This document shows, piece by piece, positions 19,690 through 30,877 of a DNA stretch of 64,000 nucleotides (position 1 is its first letter; every line of letters begins with the position of its first letter). The notes under the pieces are model-generated. The model had not been told where the DNA came from and did not search any database. It was given only the letters and a program-made list of their open reading frames with translations. Source of the DNA: Azolla caroliniana (taxonomy: Eukaryota > Polypodiophyta); NCBI GenBank assembly GCA_043228905.1, contig JBHGNT010000022.1:7812001-7876000 (forward strand). The letters run 5' to 3'. The position numbers and the translations under genes were made by a program.

Positions 19690-21210
19690 ATGTCTTTACC
19701 TCTTAGGTCGCTCTGTGGTACTTGCCGAAGAAGCTACCACATGGATGATTCAAACACATCCAACTATATGACCTTATTATGGCACTATCGATTAGGCCAC
19801 TTAAACCATCAAACAATGGTTCACATGGCCCGACAACATATAGCAGTTGGTTTTACTCTTCCTAGTAAATCGAAACTATCCCTTTGCGAAGGGTGTATAT
19901 TTGGAAAACTCTCTAACTCGCCATTTCCATCCCATCCTACAACGGCCACTAAACCCCTCCAACTAGTGCACATAGATATATGTGGTCCTTTGTCTACCCC
20001 ATCCCTATCTGGAAATGTATATTTCCTAACATTTATCGATGACTTTACTCGTTTCACGATGGTCACATTTCTCAAGACAAAATGTAGTGATCAAGTCCTT
20101 GAGAAATTCAAAGCCTATCATAAACTTGCAACAAATCAACAAGAATTACCCCTTAAAGTACTCCAATCAAATAATGATGGAGAATTCAAGTCCCAAAACT
20201 TCCAAACGTATTGGCAAAATCATGGGATTCAACAACGATTTACCATTCCATATACACCCCAACACAATTCAAGGGCCGAACGACGAAACCGGTTGTATAT
20301 GGATGCCACTCGTTGCATGCTCGTCGTTGTAAACCTTCCCCGAACATATTGGGAAGAGGTTGTTTTGACCGCTTGTTATATATTCAATAGAACATATAGT
20401 CAATCAATTAGCACAACTCCATTTTCCTTGTGGTTTGGAAAAAATCCAAATTATAAACATCTAAGAATCTTTGGATGTCCATCATATGCACTCGTACCGC
20501 TAGAAACTCGATCAAAATTAGATAATCACGCAGTTTGCACAATATTTGTTGTGTATGGCGAACCTCATGGCTATAAGGGTTATCGTTTATACGACCCAAA
20601 ATACAAAAGATTTATATTTAGCCGACGAGTGATATTTGATGAAGACAGATTGATATCTAATCCTCATTCACATCATGGCTATGAAAAGATACAAGACGCG
20701 ACTACCATGTCTAACACTAAATCCAATAACGAAGTAATATCATCACCTACTAATTCTTGGCGGGCTCCACAAATGTCCTCGGAAATTCAACAAGTCACAA
20801 TTAACTCTCCTCCATTAATGCCCTCATCTCTAGAGGTCCTCCCACAAGTCTCAGGTTCAACCAATGACTCCAACTTATTGCCTTTAATAACCAAACAATC
20901 CCAACAAATTGATGTACATACTCCAATTTTAAACAGTAACCCCAACCAAAGTAAAAAGAGCCTTAATAATCACCATAGCATTCATAAGGAAAAACTTTTA
21001 GATGGAACACAACTGACTCATATTGATTATTCATGCTCCCATCCTATCAAAAATCTCCTTATTCCACTACGACGATCCTCACATCTTAATGGCAAGTTGA
21101 AAACCATTGGTCACAATGATGCAAAAGTAATTAAAATAGGATGTAGAAATACTTCATATTCCACTAATAATCAACATGTAGAACATACAAATAGTTCTGA
21201 CATTGCGTAA
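19690..21210 (+). pseudogene. Copia A integrase and linker
   Basis: A 506-codon open stretch. It contains the HHCC zinc site (LWHYRLGHLNHQTM, then LCEGCIFGK), the first catalytic Asp in VHIDICGPLS, and LQSNNDGEF where SDNGGE is usual, so the second catalytic Asp appears to be Asn. The Glu region is QHNSRAERRNR. IFGCPSYALVPLETRSKLDN and the YDPKYKRFIFSRRVIFDED region form the conserved C-terminal part. Ser/Asn-rich linker follows to TAA at 21210. It would join element DNA to the chromosome; the Asp-to-Asn change should inactivate it. Confidence 0.8.
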
Positions 21211-21402
21211 TCAACTAGTTCACTTAGCTCTACATCTACTCCAAAGAAAGTTCGTACTATTCAAGATCTTTATGATCAAACAAAAAAAATAGACGCTCTT
21301 GTTGCGGACCATCAATTTGAACCTGAGTTTGCATTTTCGGCTCTTGGTTCCCCCTCAACCACATCAGACATTTCTGATGATCCCTTAACTATCAATGAGG
21401 CA

Positions 21403-22356
21403 TTGCAAAGCCCAGATCATAATGAATGGCAAGCTGCCATGGCAAAAGAACTTGAATCTCTTGAGGCCAACAAAACATGGACCCTAGTACCACTCCCAAT
21501 GGGATGCTCACCTATTTCATGCAAATGGGTGTTGAAGAAAAAACTAAACCCTGATGGTAGTGTTGCACGTTACAAAGCTCGACTTGTCACGCGTGGTTTT
21601 TCTCAAGTTGAAGGACTTCACTATTCTGAGACATTCTCACCCGTTCTTCGCATGGCATCTTTTCGGTGCCTAATGGCTCTGGCCACCATTCTTGACCTCG
21701 AGGTACATCATTTGGATGTATAAACGGCATTTCTACATGGTGATTTACCCGAAGAAATCTACATGTCACAACCTCCTGGGTTTGAGTCACACTCTCAACC
21801 AAACTATGTGCGTCGGTTACATCGGTCGCTTTATGGACTCAAACAATCTCCTAGGTTATGGTTTCAAAATTTTAACAATTTTATGCTCTCACATGGCTAT
21901 TCTAGATTGTTATCAAAACCAAATATATACATTTGACATAATCATACATCTAATCGGTTGTTAGTGGTAGCACTATATGTGGATGACATTCCTATAGTTG
22001 GAACACCATCTGAAATTACTCAAGCAAAGCTAGAACTTTCCAAAGCATTTTCAATAACAGATTTAGGTCCCCTATCTTATTTTCTAGGCATGCAATTTAT
22101 GCGTAATCGTAGTATGGGCACCTTGATCATTCATCAAAATAAATTCATTAATGAAATTTTGAAATCCTTCGGAATGTTAAACATTAAACCTTGCCCTACT
22201 CCCTTATCACTAACATGTAACTTAAGCATATCCGATGGTCCAACCACAAAAAGAGATATTAATTTTATGCAACAATTTCCCTTTAAACAATTCGTTGATT
22301 CTCGAAGATCTACTACTGGTTTTTCTTTTATAATGCCAGGAGCAGCAGTGATGTGA
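21403..22356 (+). pseudogene. Copia A reverse transcriptase
   Basis: EWQAAMAKELESLEANKTW, CKWVLKKKLNPDGSVARYKA, RLVTRGFSQVEGLHYSETFS and, after TAA at 21721, the TAFLHGDLPEEIYMSQPPGF region are RVT_2 blocks. ALYVDDIPIVG at about 21970 carries an intact YVDD. Near 22270 the frame jumps from INFMQQFPF to KQFVDSRRSTTGFSF, skipping the usual 100 or so residues before RNase H, so an internal deletion is likely. Confidence 0.8.
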
Positions 22357-22368
22357 CAATCGAAAAAA

Positions 22369-22734
22369 CAAGAATCTGTGACACTCTCATCTGCTGAAGC
22401 TGAATTTGTAGCAGTGGCATTGGCTGCTAAAGAAGGATTATGGTTGCAAACAGTGTTATAAGAACTCCAACTATGTGAACCACTCCAATTGAAAATCTTC
22501 TGCGACAATATATCATGTATCTACTTAACGAAGAATCCAAAGCACTCGGAGAAAACAAAACATGTGGATTTAAAATATCACTTTATACGAGAGTTGGCCG
22601 AAGAAAACAAGCTTACCTTAGAGTTTACATCGACAAATCATATGTGGGCTGATTTTCTAACAAAGGCTCTACCTCCGGACAAATTTGAAGCTTGTTGTGA
22701 AATTTTAGGATTACAACGATTCACAACTAATTAG
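22369..22734 (+). pseudogene. Copia A RNase H
   Basis: SVTLSSAEAEFVAVALAAKE, then a TAA, then IFCDNISCIYLTKNPKHSEK, TKHVDLKYHFIREL and MWADFLTKALPP, which are the Copia RNase H blocks. The stop after HTNxQRFTTN at 22734 is the natural Pol end. It removes the RNA strand during reverse transcription. Confidence 0.8.
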
Positions 22735-22746
22735 TTTATGGGGGGT

Positions 22747-22991
22747 TGTTGTAATAAACTAATTAGCGTAGAATAAATAAATAGGTAACTAAATAATAAA
22801 AACGTAACCTTATGATATGAAAAGGTGCACCCCAAAAATAGGGTGCACCTATAACCACCACATTTGCTCTCTGTGTGGTCGGTTGGTTGTAAGAGAGAGA
22901 CAGAAACTATCATTCAATTAAGTTTTCTTCTTCTCTTTCTCTCTCTTTCTCTCTCCCTCCCTTTCCATTCCATATTCCCTTATTTTCCACA
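22747..22991 (+). repeat. Copia A 3' LTR
   Basis: TGTTGTAATAAAC to TTTTCCACA, preceded by the purine run tggggggt. It is the better-preserved end copy. Confidence 0.9.
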
Positions 22992-22996
22992 GGCAA
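22992..22996. other. Target site duplication ggcaa (right)
   Basis: Matches 17990-17994; the older integrase frame resumes here (AMLQQSG). Confidence 0.85.
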
Positions 22997-24840
22997 TGCT
23001 CCAACAATCAGGACTAAAGCTACAGTTTTCAGTAGAAGGAAGCATATCTTACCAATTTGTCGTTGTCGAAAGCAGTTAAGCATCAAGTGCCACACGCACA
23101 ATGGTAGAGCTCACAACTAAGCTACAACCGACTTCGCATGTTCGGGTGCGAAGCCTATACTCACATACGAAGGGAAAAATGGACAAAGCTAGCCCCCCAG
23201 TCGAGAAAAAGCATTTTTCTCACAAACGAGACAGATTGGAATTTTGGCTATTGAATTTCGAAGACTAGAAAACTAATTCGAAGCAGTGACATAGTCTTTA
23301 ATGAAGACTCCATTAGCTCAGATCGAAAGCAACCTTGAACTAGCAAGGGAGTCAGTTTTGACTTTTTTCCGACCGAGCTAGAGGACGAAATGCTAGAAAC
23401 TGACCCCGAATAGGCTAGTGAGTCGACCAATTGGGCTGAACTACCACCTGTAGAAAAAATTGTGAGTAACGTGCTGACTGATCGATCTGAACTGGTGGTG
23501 GCACATGCACCTTATGATTCCCTCATGGGAACGAGTTCGTCAAACAACCCCAAAGTAGAAGAAACATATCCTTCTACAATATCTCCATCAAACAAGGGGT
23601 CAAAACATGTTGACTGCACACCCGTACTACTCGAAGAAGATGAACCGACACCAAGGAGATTAGGACGAGTCCGCAAGCTGACATAGTTTTATCGACTAGG
23701 CTTGGACTACGTCAACTATACGGATGCATGTGAACTGTGCTCATATGAAGAAGCCATAGCCACACCAGATGCCGAAACATGGCACAAAGCCATCATATCC
23801 AAGATGGACTCAATCAAATAGAACGACACATGGGAGCTGGTCAAATTACCAGCCGGTAGGAAGCCACTGCCTTGCAAATCGATATACAGATACAAATACG
23901 TATCTGGTTCAAATTAACCCAAGTACAAAGGTCGACTCATTGCAAAGGGATTCAAACAAGAACACTATGTCGACTATGATGAGGTTTTCTCTCTCATATT
24001 GAAGATGACTCTTAGGAGTTGTTGTGACCGAAGATCTAGAGGTTGAACAAATGGATGTAAAGACGGCTTTCCTACATAATGACCTGAACGAAGACATCTG
24101 AATGTCTTAACTGGCAGGCTTCCCAACAACGGGGGAGGAAATTCAGCTCATACTCAAACTGAAGAAAAGCCTTTACGGCTTGAACCAAGCGCTAAGAATG
24201 TGGTACCAAAAGATACCCACATTCGGCAACTCAAATATAGTCAGCCCAACTCCGAATCACGCATGTATGTTCAGGAATTATCCGATGAGTCCAGGATATA
24301 CTTGATCCTTTACTCAACGACATGCTCATTGCAGGCTGTGACAGAGCTGAAATAGGGAAGCTAACGTAGAAACTTCACGAGAAACTCTTGATGAAGGGAC
24401 TTGGAGAAGCCGCACACATCTTGGGCATGAGATAGAGTGGGATAGGACAAAGAAGATCCTACGACTCTCTGAATCCGACTATATCGAAAAGGTGTTGAGG
24501 ATATTCAAACAGGGATAAGTTGAAGCTCGCACTGACACCGCTCCCGACGTTGATTCAACTATCAAATAGAGAATCTCCCTCCATAGAGGTAGAGAAATAG
24601 CAGACGAGAGAAATTCAATACACACCAGCCATAGGAAGTCTCATGTACGCGATGGTAGCTACCCGACCCAACCTTGCTTATGTCGTAGGTGCTACCAACC
24701 ACAACATGTCTAATCCCGGAAAGAAGCACTAAGAAGCAATGAAGAATATATTTTGATATCTTTGGGGAACCAACAAGATGCAGCTAACATTCGGCTCGAA
24801 TCATCTGACTGAAGCGAAGGCTTCATTGTCAAAACTTGTA
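22997..24840 (+). pseudogene. Old Copia: integrase end, RT and RNase H start (right of insertion)
   Basis: Resumes the integrase (MLQQSGLKLQFSVEG), then a linker with TPRRLGRVRKLT, then RT blocks in several frames: AETWHKAIISKMDSI, ELVKLPAGRKPLP, RLIAKGFKQEHYVDYDEVFS, LEVEQMDVKTAFLHNDLNE and LKKSLYGLNQALRMWYQK. The YVDDM site near 24310 reads tactcaacgacatgc, with a base lost. YTPAIGSLMYAMVATRPN (about 24620) is the region before RNase H. Many stops make it the oldest Copia here. It ends without an LTR near 24840. Confidence 0.7.
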
Positions 24841-25459
24841 TGATAATACGTGAGTTCATCAAAAGGGATTTAAATTAATCACCGAGATACAATATATATA
24901 TATATAAAGGTATTAATAAAGATTTGAAAAAATATTTACATAAGGGTATTGTCAATTATGCTGGAAAAATAATTACATAAGCCCATGAAATATTAGATAT
25001 TCCACTGAGATAGTAAAGAATATATTATGCAAACAATACTCAAATTTTCAGTATAGTTTTCAGGAATATGGAAGGAAGTCGAACGAGTATGGGAGATACT
25101 GACTAGTATCACTGTATGTCACATCTAGAAGGCTCGATACTCTCTTGTTTTCCATCAACTTAAACATCAGCAACCAAATTGGTTTCAAATATTTGGTTAG
25201 ACATAGTTCATACTTTGAAGGGTCAATGGGCTAGTATAGTTGGAGATTTTGATGCTAAAATTGCTCAACGGCATGAGTTTCTTATCGTCTGGATAGCTAC
25301 TCCATTCATGACATCCAATTACAACACTCCTTATTGGTATTTTTAAGCTCCAAAATGGTTGTTTCCCCCGCCGTTCACAAAGAGTTTAAAATCTTGTAAA
25401 ATGTTTACACTAATGATAGGATATGTTCTTTAAATAAATAAAAATACTCAAATTTGGAG
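24841..25459. other. AT-rich spacer, no gene seen
   Basis: About 620 bp with a short (TA)n run at 24890 and no recognisable coding or repeat structure. Confidence 0.4.
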
Positions 25460-25860
25460 TAGCATATATACATACACATGCATGCATCCATATATACCTA
25501 CATTCAAACATTACATCCATGAATATGTATATACATACATTACACTCATTTATACATACATACGGAAATCTAAACATAAATATATGTACAGATATATTTT
25601 AGCATATGTAAATATGTACATACACATACATACATACATTACATACTACATCCATATTATAATCAGCCATATATATTGACATACATATATACATAGTACA
25701 TACATAAAAATTACATATTACATATATATATACACATACACATTCTTACAAACATATTTTATATATTACATATTACACACATATATTATTATACACACAA
25801 TTATATACAAATGCATATATACATACCAAACACAAAAAAATAAATTACATATTATATATA
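25460..25860. repeat. Degenerate (ATAC)n/(TA)n microsatellite region
   Basis: Interrupted runs of atacatacat and tatata over about 400 bp. It abuts the RNase H end of Copia B where a 3' LTR would be expected, so it probably replaced or truncated that LTR. Confidence 0.7.
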
Positions 25861-26163
25861 TTCGAGTGTCAGCACTTTGGTCAGCATATCTGACCCGTTC
25901 TCCTCCGTGTGGATCTTTGTCAGCACGAACTCCTGATCTTCAACTCGCTCCCGGATCCAGTGGTACCTACGCTGGATGTGCTTTGTCTTGGAATGATACG
26001 CCGCATTCTTCGCAAGGTGGATGGCACTTTGACTATCACAATAGAGTCGGTATTCCTCTTGTCGGATCCCTAGCTCTCCGATGAAGTCCTTCATCCATAG
26101 TATTTCCTTGCCGGCTTCCACAACTGCCACGTATTCTGCTCCCGTGGTTGACAACGCAGCCAT
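25852..26163 (-). pseudogene. Copia B RNase H
   Basis: MAALSTTGAEYVAVVEAGKE, LYCDSQSAIHLAKNAAYHSK, TKHIQRRYHWIRERV and NGSDMLTKVLT are the Copia RNase H blocks in one frame. The frame ends at the microsatellite rather than at a normal Pol terminus. Confidence 0.8.
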
Positions 26164-26334
26164 CTTCTACAGCCTCGACTACCACAAAACAACTCTCCCC
26201 GCGTATGTCATGGCATATCCGGATGTGGACCAGCTGGAATCCGCATCAACCGACATATCTGAATTGGTGAAACCGGTAAGTTGGGGTTTACCGGAGCCGA
26301 ATCGGAGACACATACTTGAGGTGCCTTTCAAGTA

Positions 26335-27467
26335 TCAGAGTATCCATTTTACCGCGTTCCAATGCTCCTTGTCGGGATTGCTCATAAACCGGCTCACCAC
26401 TCCAATTGCATATCCGATATCTGGTCGAGTACACACCATTGCATACATTAAGCTCCCGACGGCAAAGGCATATGGTATCTTCATTATATCTGCCTTCGTC
26501 TTCGGCCTTTGCTTACCGGATAACCTGTAGTTTGTCGGGAGTGTCGATCCGACCAGTTTCGCATTTGACATGTTGAACCACTGAAGCACCTTTGTCACGT
26601 ACTTCTCTTGTGACAGCCATAATTTCTTCTTTGGTCAGTCCCGGATTATATGCATCCCCAGTATCTGTCTTGCCGGACCCAAGTCTTTCATTGAGAAGGT
26701 CCGGTTCAGAGCCTTCTTCAGCGTTCGTATCTTGACTTGGTCTCGTCCGACGATCAACATGTTGTCCACGTACAGGAGGAGTATCAGGAAGTCTCCACCT
26801 TCAAACTTCTTCACAAACACGCAGTGATCGGCCTACATCTTGTGGTATCCTTGATCCGTCATGAAGGAGTAGAACTTCTGGTACCATTGCTAGGGAGCCT
26901 GCTTCAAACCGTAGAGGCTCTTCTTCAACCGGAAAACCAAGTGCTCCTTCCCTTTCTTCACAAATCCCTCTGATTGCTGCATGTAGATCTCCTCTTCGAG
27001 GTCACCGTGGAGGAACGTCGTCTTCACGTCTAACTGCTCTACCTCGAGGTCCATGCTTGCCGCTATGCTCAGCACCATCCGGATGGAAGTAATCTTTACT
27101 ACCGGGGCAAATATCTCGTCGAAGTCCACTCCCTTCTTCTGTTGGAACCCCTTCACCACGATCTTGGCTTTGTACCTTGGGAGGTTGCTAGCATCTCCCG
27201 GTTTCAACTTGTACACCCAATTATTCTGGAGTGCCCGCTTTCCTTTTGGCAACTCCACCTTGGGAGGTTGCTGGCATCTCCCGGTTTCAACTTGTACACC
27301 CAATTATTCCGGAGTTCCCGCTTTCCTTTTGGCAACTCCAATTCATACGTCTGGTTCTCATGCAGGGAATCCATCTCGTCCTGCATGGCATTCAACCACG
27401 TGCGGCTGTGGGTGTCCTCCTTTGCTTCTTCGAAGCTTTCCAGCTCCCCCTCATCGGTCAGCAACAC
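26335..27467 (-). pseudogene. Copia B reverse transcriptase
   Basis: Pieces from high to low coordinate: NNWVYKLKPGDASNLPRYKA, KGFQQKKGVDFDEIFAPVVK, LDVKTTFLHGDLEEEIYMQQ, LKKSLYGLKQAP, LLLYVDNMLIVGRDQVK, then YAFAVGSLMYAMVCTRPDIG. The catalytic YVDD is YVDN. An 83-bp segment is tandemly duplicated at 27177-27342, repeating the ELPKGKRxLxNNWVYKLKPG part. Stops occur near 26870 and 26630. Confidence 0.8.
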
Positions 27468-27829
27468 GCGCTCTGCATCCGGAAATCTCTGGGGGGGCCT
27501 TCTCTCTCAAAGAGAATATCTGTGTCTTTGTTTCCGACAACCGGCTCCTCAGTTTGTTCTTCATCCGAATCCAATTCGGGATCTTGGCCGGTTACGATTC
27601 CTGCTTCCTCTTCTTCTTCTATTGGTTCGGTGTCCTCTCCGTAACCGGTTGGTTCTTCGAGTTTCAACCGACTCTTAGCCGGGTAGGTCCGTATTTCATC
27701 GAATCGGTCCTTTTCGGTCGACTCGGAGTTCATTATCTTCTTCTCCGACTCCCAATCGTCAAGAGTCTTGTCCTCCATGAAGATAATATCTCGACTCCGG
27801 AAAACCTTCTTGTCGACCGGATCCCGCAC
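27458..27829 (-). pseudogene. Copia B integrase C-terminus and linker
   Basis: RDPVDKKVFRSRDIIFMEDK is the conserved end of Copia integrase (VxxSRDVxFxE). It is followed by a Glu-rich linker with DSDEEQTEEPVVG. It continues, past Gypsy B, the integrase at 31255-31797. Confidence 0.75.
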
Positions 27830-27865
27830 TCAGTAGCCGAACTCATCATCGTCGTATCCGAGGAA

Positions 27866-27870
27866 TATGT
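27866..27870. other. Gypsy B target duplication tatgt (left)
   Basis: tatgt precedes the left LTR; tatgc follows the right LTR at 31239-31243. One mismatch, consistent with a single later transition. Confidence 0.65.
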
Positions 27871-28341
27871 TGTCAAGACTGAGAGAGAGAAAGAGAGAGA
27901 AAAAGAGATCGAGAGATAATTGAAAGAGAATTATTATATTGAAGTGTAAAATGGATTACAAAGAGTAGGCTACAAAATGGCGTTGAACCAATTTAGGTTT
28001 AGGATGGGTGGTAGATCCCTATTAATAAGTAATAGAGAACACTCTAGAATATTCTAGGTTATCCTAGAATATAGAGTAATCTAGAAGATCTCTATAGTAT
28101 TCTAGAAGGTTCTTGTGGTATAGAACACTCTAGAATATTCTAGGTTATTCTAGAATGTAGAGTAATATAGAATATTCCTATGATATTAGATTTCATATTC
28201 TAGGGACTATACATATAAGAATATTAATACAATGGTTAAGGATTTGACATGTGTACAACAAGGTTGTGGGTTTAAATCCTTTCGAGTCATAATGTGAGTG
28301 TCATGATCCTTTCGATGCATGATGTGAGTCTTATCATGACA
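27871..28341 (-). repeat. Gypsy B 3' LTR
   Basis: Minus strand TGTCATGATAAGACTCAC to CTCAGTCTTGACA, 471 bp. Contains dense ttctagaa / tctagaatattctagg repeats and a tRNA-like A/B box module at its U3 edge (28233-28280 on the plus strand). Confidence 0.85.
28233..28280 (+). promoter_or_regulatory. tRNA-like A/B-box module in Gypsy B 3' LTR
   Basis: tggttaaggatttg (A-box-like) and gggtttaaatcct (decayed B-box-like) at tRNA-like spacing. The right LTR copy has the better gggttcaaatcct at 31165-31177. Confidence 0.45.
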
Positions 28342-28579
28342 CTATCCCCCTTCTTTGACGACACGTTTCACGGGTTGTAGGGTTTGTATTCGGACCTGGT
28401 TTACAAGGATATTGGCGATGAAATGCATTGACGAGTTCTGCAACATTGGAAAGATTTGCAGCAAGTTCCCAAGTTCGATCATTGGGGGTATAGCCTAGCC
28501 AATCGACTAGGTAATACAACTTTTTGTGCACGATTTTAGAATCGAGAACGGCAGCAACTTCAAATTCAGGCCCGTCCAA
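28334..28579 (-). pseudogene. Gypsy B chromodomain
   Basis: EFEVAAVLDSKIVHKKLYYL and VDWLGYTPNDRTWELAANLS follow the chromodomain pattern (E-V-E-x-I-L-D-x-R, then Y-L-V-K-W-x-G-Y, then T-W-E). Here V-D-W and T-W-E are retained. In chromoviruses this domain sits at the integrase C-terminus and binds modified histone tails. The frame overlaps the integrase end at a shift. Confidence 0.8.
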
Positions 28580-28978
28580 GAACTCGACAGGTGGTGGGGG
28601 TGTCGTATGACGGCTCGAATTGAACTTGTAGTATAAGGTTCCAAAAGGGATACATGAAACACCGGATGAAGATGCATGTGCGGAGGGAGGTCAAGACGAA
28701 ATGCAACATCACTTATCTTACCAGTGATCATGTAAGGGCCAAAACGTTGGTAATCCAATTTACTGCAAGGTCGAGAGGTCTTGATGTTGTGTTGGAGAAG
28801 CCATACATGATCCCCAATGCGGAACTTTTTTGAGGAGTCTAGACAATGATGATCGGCAAGCCTCTTGTCTATAAATTGAGCATCGTGCAAATTGTGGATA
28901 ATGTTAGCTTGAATTTCTTGGAGGCGGCTAAGAAGATCCTCGGCAGCAGGGTTGGTAGGAACTTCTGGATGTGCATTC
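28507..28978 (-). pseudogene. Gypsy B integrase C-terminal region
   Basis: EDLLSRLQEIQANIIHNLHD, KKFRIGDHVWLLQHNIKT and KLDYQRFGPYMITGKI form the GPY/F module (K-x-GP-Y) of chromovirus integrases. PVFHVSLLEPY completes it. Upstream of 28978 the frame enters the inserted solo LTR, so the first residues of the apparent open frame are not integrase. Confidence 0.8.
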
Positions 28979-29689
28979 TGACAGGAACAACACGCTTCGA
29001 TGAACACCGCTCGGCCACAACCAAGCTTAGAATCAAACACAGAAAACAGGGAATGAAAAACACGACACAAAGGAGAGAAGAGTACACATGATGTTTAACG
29101 TGGAAAACCATGAGAGGGAAAAACCATGGGAGTCCATAGACTCCAAACTATCACTATATCACAATGATTAAAATAGTGAGCTCACGGAGGCAACGACCTC
29201 TTCCTCTCTCTCTCTCTCTCTCTGTACACTGTTACGCGCTCTCTAGTCTTGCGCCAACAAGAATGACAATAACACTTTACTAAGTTTGCCCTAAGTCATA
29301 TTTATACTAATATGACTTTTTGGCTATTTACAAATATAGCTCCGATGGACTCTTAGAAAACATATTTACGAATATGTCCCTTCATCCAGTGAGCACTTCT
29401 CACCGGGCCTTCACCATCCGGCTGTTGCCGGGTACTCCTCATCCGGTTCTCACCGGGCCTTCACCATTCGGCTCTTGCCGGGGACTCCTCATCCGGTTCT
29501 CACCGGGCCTTCACCATCCGGCTCTTGCCAGGGACTCCTCATCTGGTTCTCACCGGGCTTTCACCATCCGGCTCTTGCCGGGTACTCCTCATCCGGTTCT
29601 CACCTGGCCTTCACCATCCGGCTCTTGCTGAGTTTGCTCATCAATACTGTTCTTCTCACTTCCCATCCGGAGGGACCTTTTTCCTAACA
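28979..29689 (-). repeat. Solo LTR inserted in Gypsy B integrase
   Basis: Minus strand TGTTAGGAAAAAGG to GTTCCTGTCA, 711 bp, flanked by cattc on both sides (28974-28978 and 29690-29694). It resembles the Copia B LTR in its U5 (ggaaaaaccatgggagtcc, actccaaactatcactat) and is therefore of the same Copia group. No internal region remains, as expected after LTR-LTR recombination. Confidence 0.85.
29399..29640. repeat. 50-bp minisatellite within solo LTR
   Basis: About five copies of a 50-bp unit containing tctcaccgggccttcaccat and gctcttgccgggtactcctc, with a few substitutions per copy. The Copia B LTR has only a shorter, related tract (33785-33880). Confidence 0.85.
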
Positions 29690-30500
29690 CATTCATCGTC
29701 CACCAAGGATGACAGCCCGTATTTGCGAAAAATGGGGAATATACTGTAGAAGAATGGGCTGAGTTGTTGTAAGAGAATTCCGCCAAGTGCAAAAAATCAA
29801 CCCAATCATCTTCTTGATAGTTGATGAAACAACGAAGATATTGTTCCAATGTCTGGTTGGTACGCTCTGTTTGGCCATTTGTTTCAGGATGATAGCCCGA
29901 AGAAAGCTTAACTGAAATGTGGAGAAGTTTGAACAGGTGCTTCCAAAACTTTGAGATGAACTGTGGACCATGATCACTAATAATATCATCAGGCATACCA
30001 TGATGCTTAAATACCTCCCGCATAACGAGATCAACCACCTCTTGACTAGTAATCGACTTTGTACATGGCAAGAAATGTCCATAGCGTGTGCGGAAAGCTG
30101 TGTTCCATTCATCCCCCGGGCGAATCCGAACTAGATTATATGCTCTACGAAGGTCCAACTTCGTGAAATATTTTGCACCATTGAGACGTTCCAAAAGATT
30201 CGGGATTAATGGTAGAGCATATTTATTCCGGATAGTCACTTTGTTTAGCCCTCGATAATCCACGACCAACCGAAGAGTCCCATTCTTCTTCTTAACGAAG
30301 AAGATAGGTGCACCAGCAGGGGATCTAGAATGCTGAATGAATCCATTTACCAAATTCTCATCAATATATTCCCGCAAAGTCTATAGCTCTACAGGGGAGA
30401 GATTATAAATTGGGCCACATGGAGGTTCTTTCCTTGGTTGTAAGTCAATAGGGCAGTCGTATGGCCGATGCTCCAGCAATGTATTGGCCTTCACCTTATC
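29690..30500 (-). pseudogene. Gypsy B RT fused in frame to integrase
   Basis: From 30500 downwards: linker LLEHRPYDCPIDL, a stop, then [36 protein letters not shown] and [13 protein letters not shown] (the first RT Asp region is KLDLR). At about 30060-30070 TRYGHF runs directly into [20 protein letters not shown], which is integrase. Then come [20 protein letters not shown] (second catalytic Asp) and [20 protein letters not shown] (catalytic Glu). The RT YxDD, RNase H, HHCC finger and first integrase Asp are missing, yet the frame is kept. Confidence 0.85.
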
Positions 30501-30771
30501 AAAGACATCTGAAAACTCCTTCTATTTCTCTGGTAGTTTAATGTCCGCTTCACATGAAGTAGATGATGGAGTTGCAATTATTGTGAAGACGAACATGGCC
30601 TCGTTCCCCCCTTCCTCCCGCAACTGTCGTAAAGAGATGCGCGATAACTCTGGGGGATCTATTATCACATGTAGGAGAGAGGGATGCGGGGTTTGTGCTT
30701 TTTTCCCGGGTCTCCTCAATTGTTCTTTTCATCCAATCAAGTGAGTCGAGTTTTTTCAGCACAAGTCGAGC

Positions 30772-30877
30772 TTTGTAGCCTACTCTTTGTAATCCATTTT
30801 ACGCTTCAATATAATAATTCTCTTTCAATTATCTCTCTATCTCTTTTTCTCTCTCTTTCTCTCTCTCAGTCTTGACA
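30772..30877. repeat. Inverted copy of Gypsy B U5 segment
   Basis: The plus strand here (tttgtagcctactctttg ... ctctcagtcttgaca) is the reverse complement of 27871-27978 in the other LTR. It occupies the place where the right LTR should carry the same segment in direct orientation. Confidence 0.8.

Larger units (their letters stand above)
17995..22991 (+). mobile_element. Copia A, full-length Ty1/Copia with both LTRs
   Basis: LTRs of 245 bp (17995-18239 and 22747-22991) differ at about seven sites by eye. The PBS tggtatcagag adjoins the left LTR, a G-rich tract adjoins the right one, and a 5-bp duplication ggcaa flanks the element. The domain order is gag, protease, integrase, RT, RNase H, the Copia order. 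The coding region carries several stops, frameshifts and an internal deletion near 22270. It sits inside the integrase of an older Copia. Confidence 0.92.

Noticed and set aside
26081-28000. Long plus-strand frames over Copia B (for example 27053-27919)
   Set aside because: They are antisense to the clear RT, integrase and linker reading on the minus strand and match no family.
29320-29749. Overlapping frames with [17 protein letters not shown] repeats as a repeat protein
   Set aside because: They come from the 50-bp minisatellite read in three frames inside an LTR.
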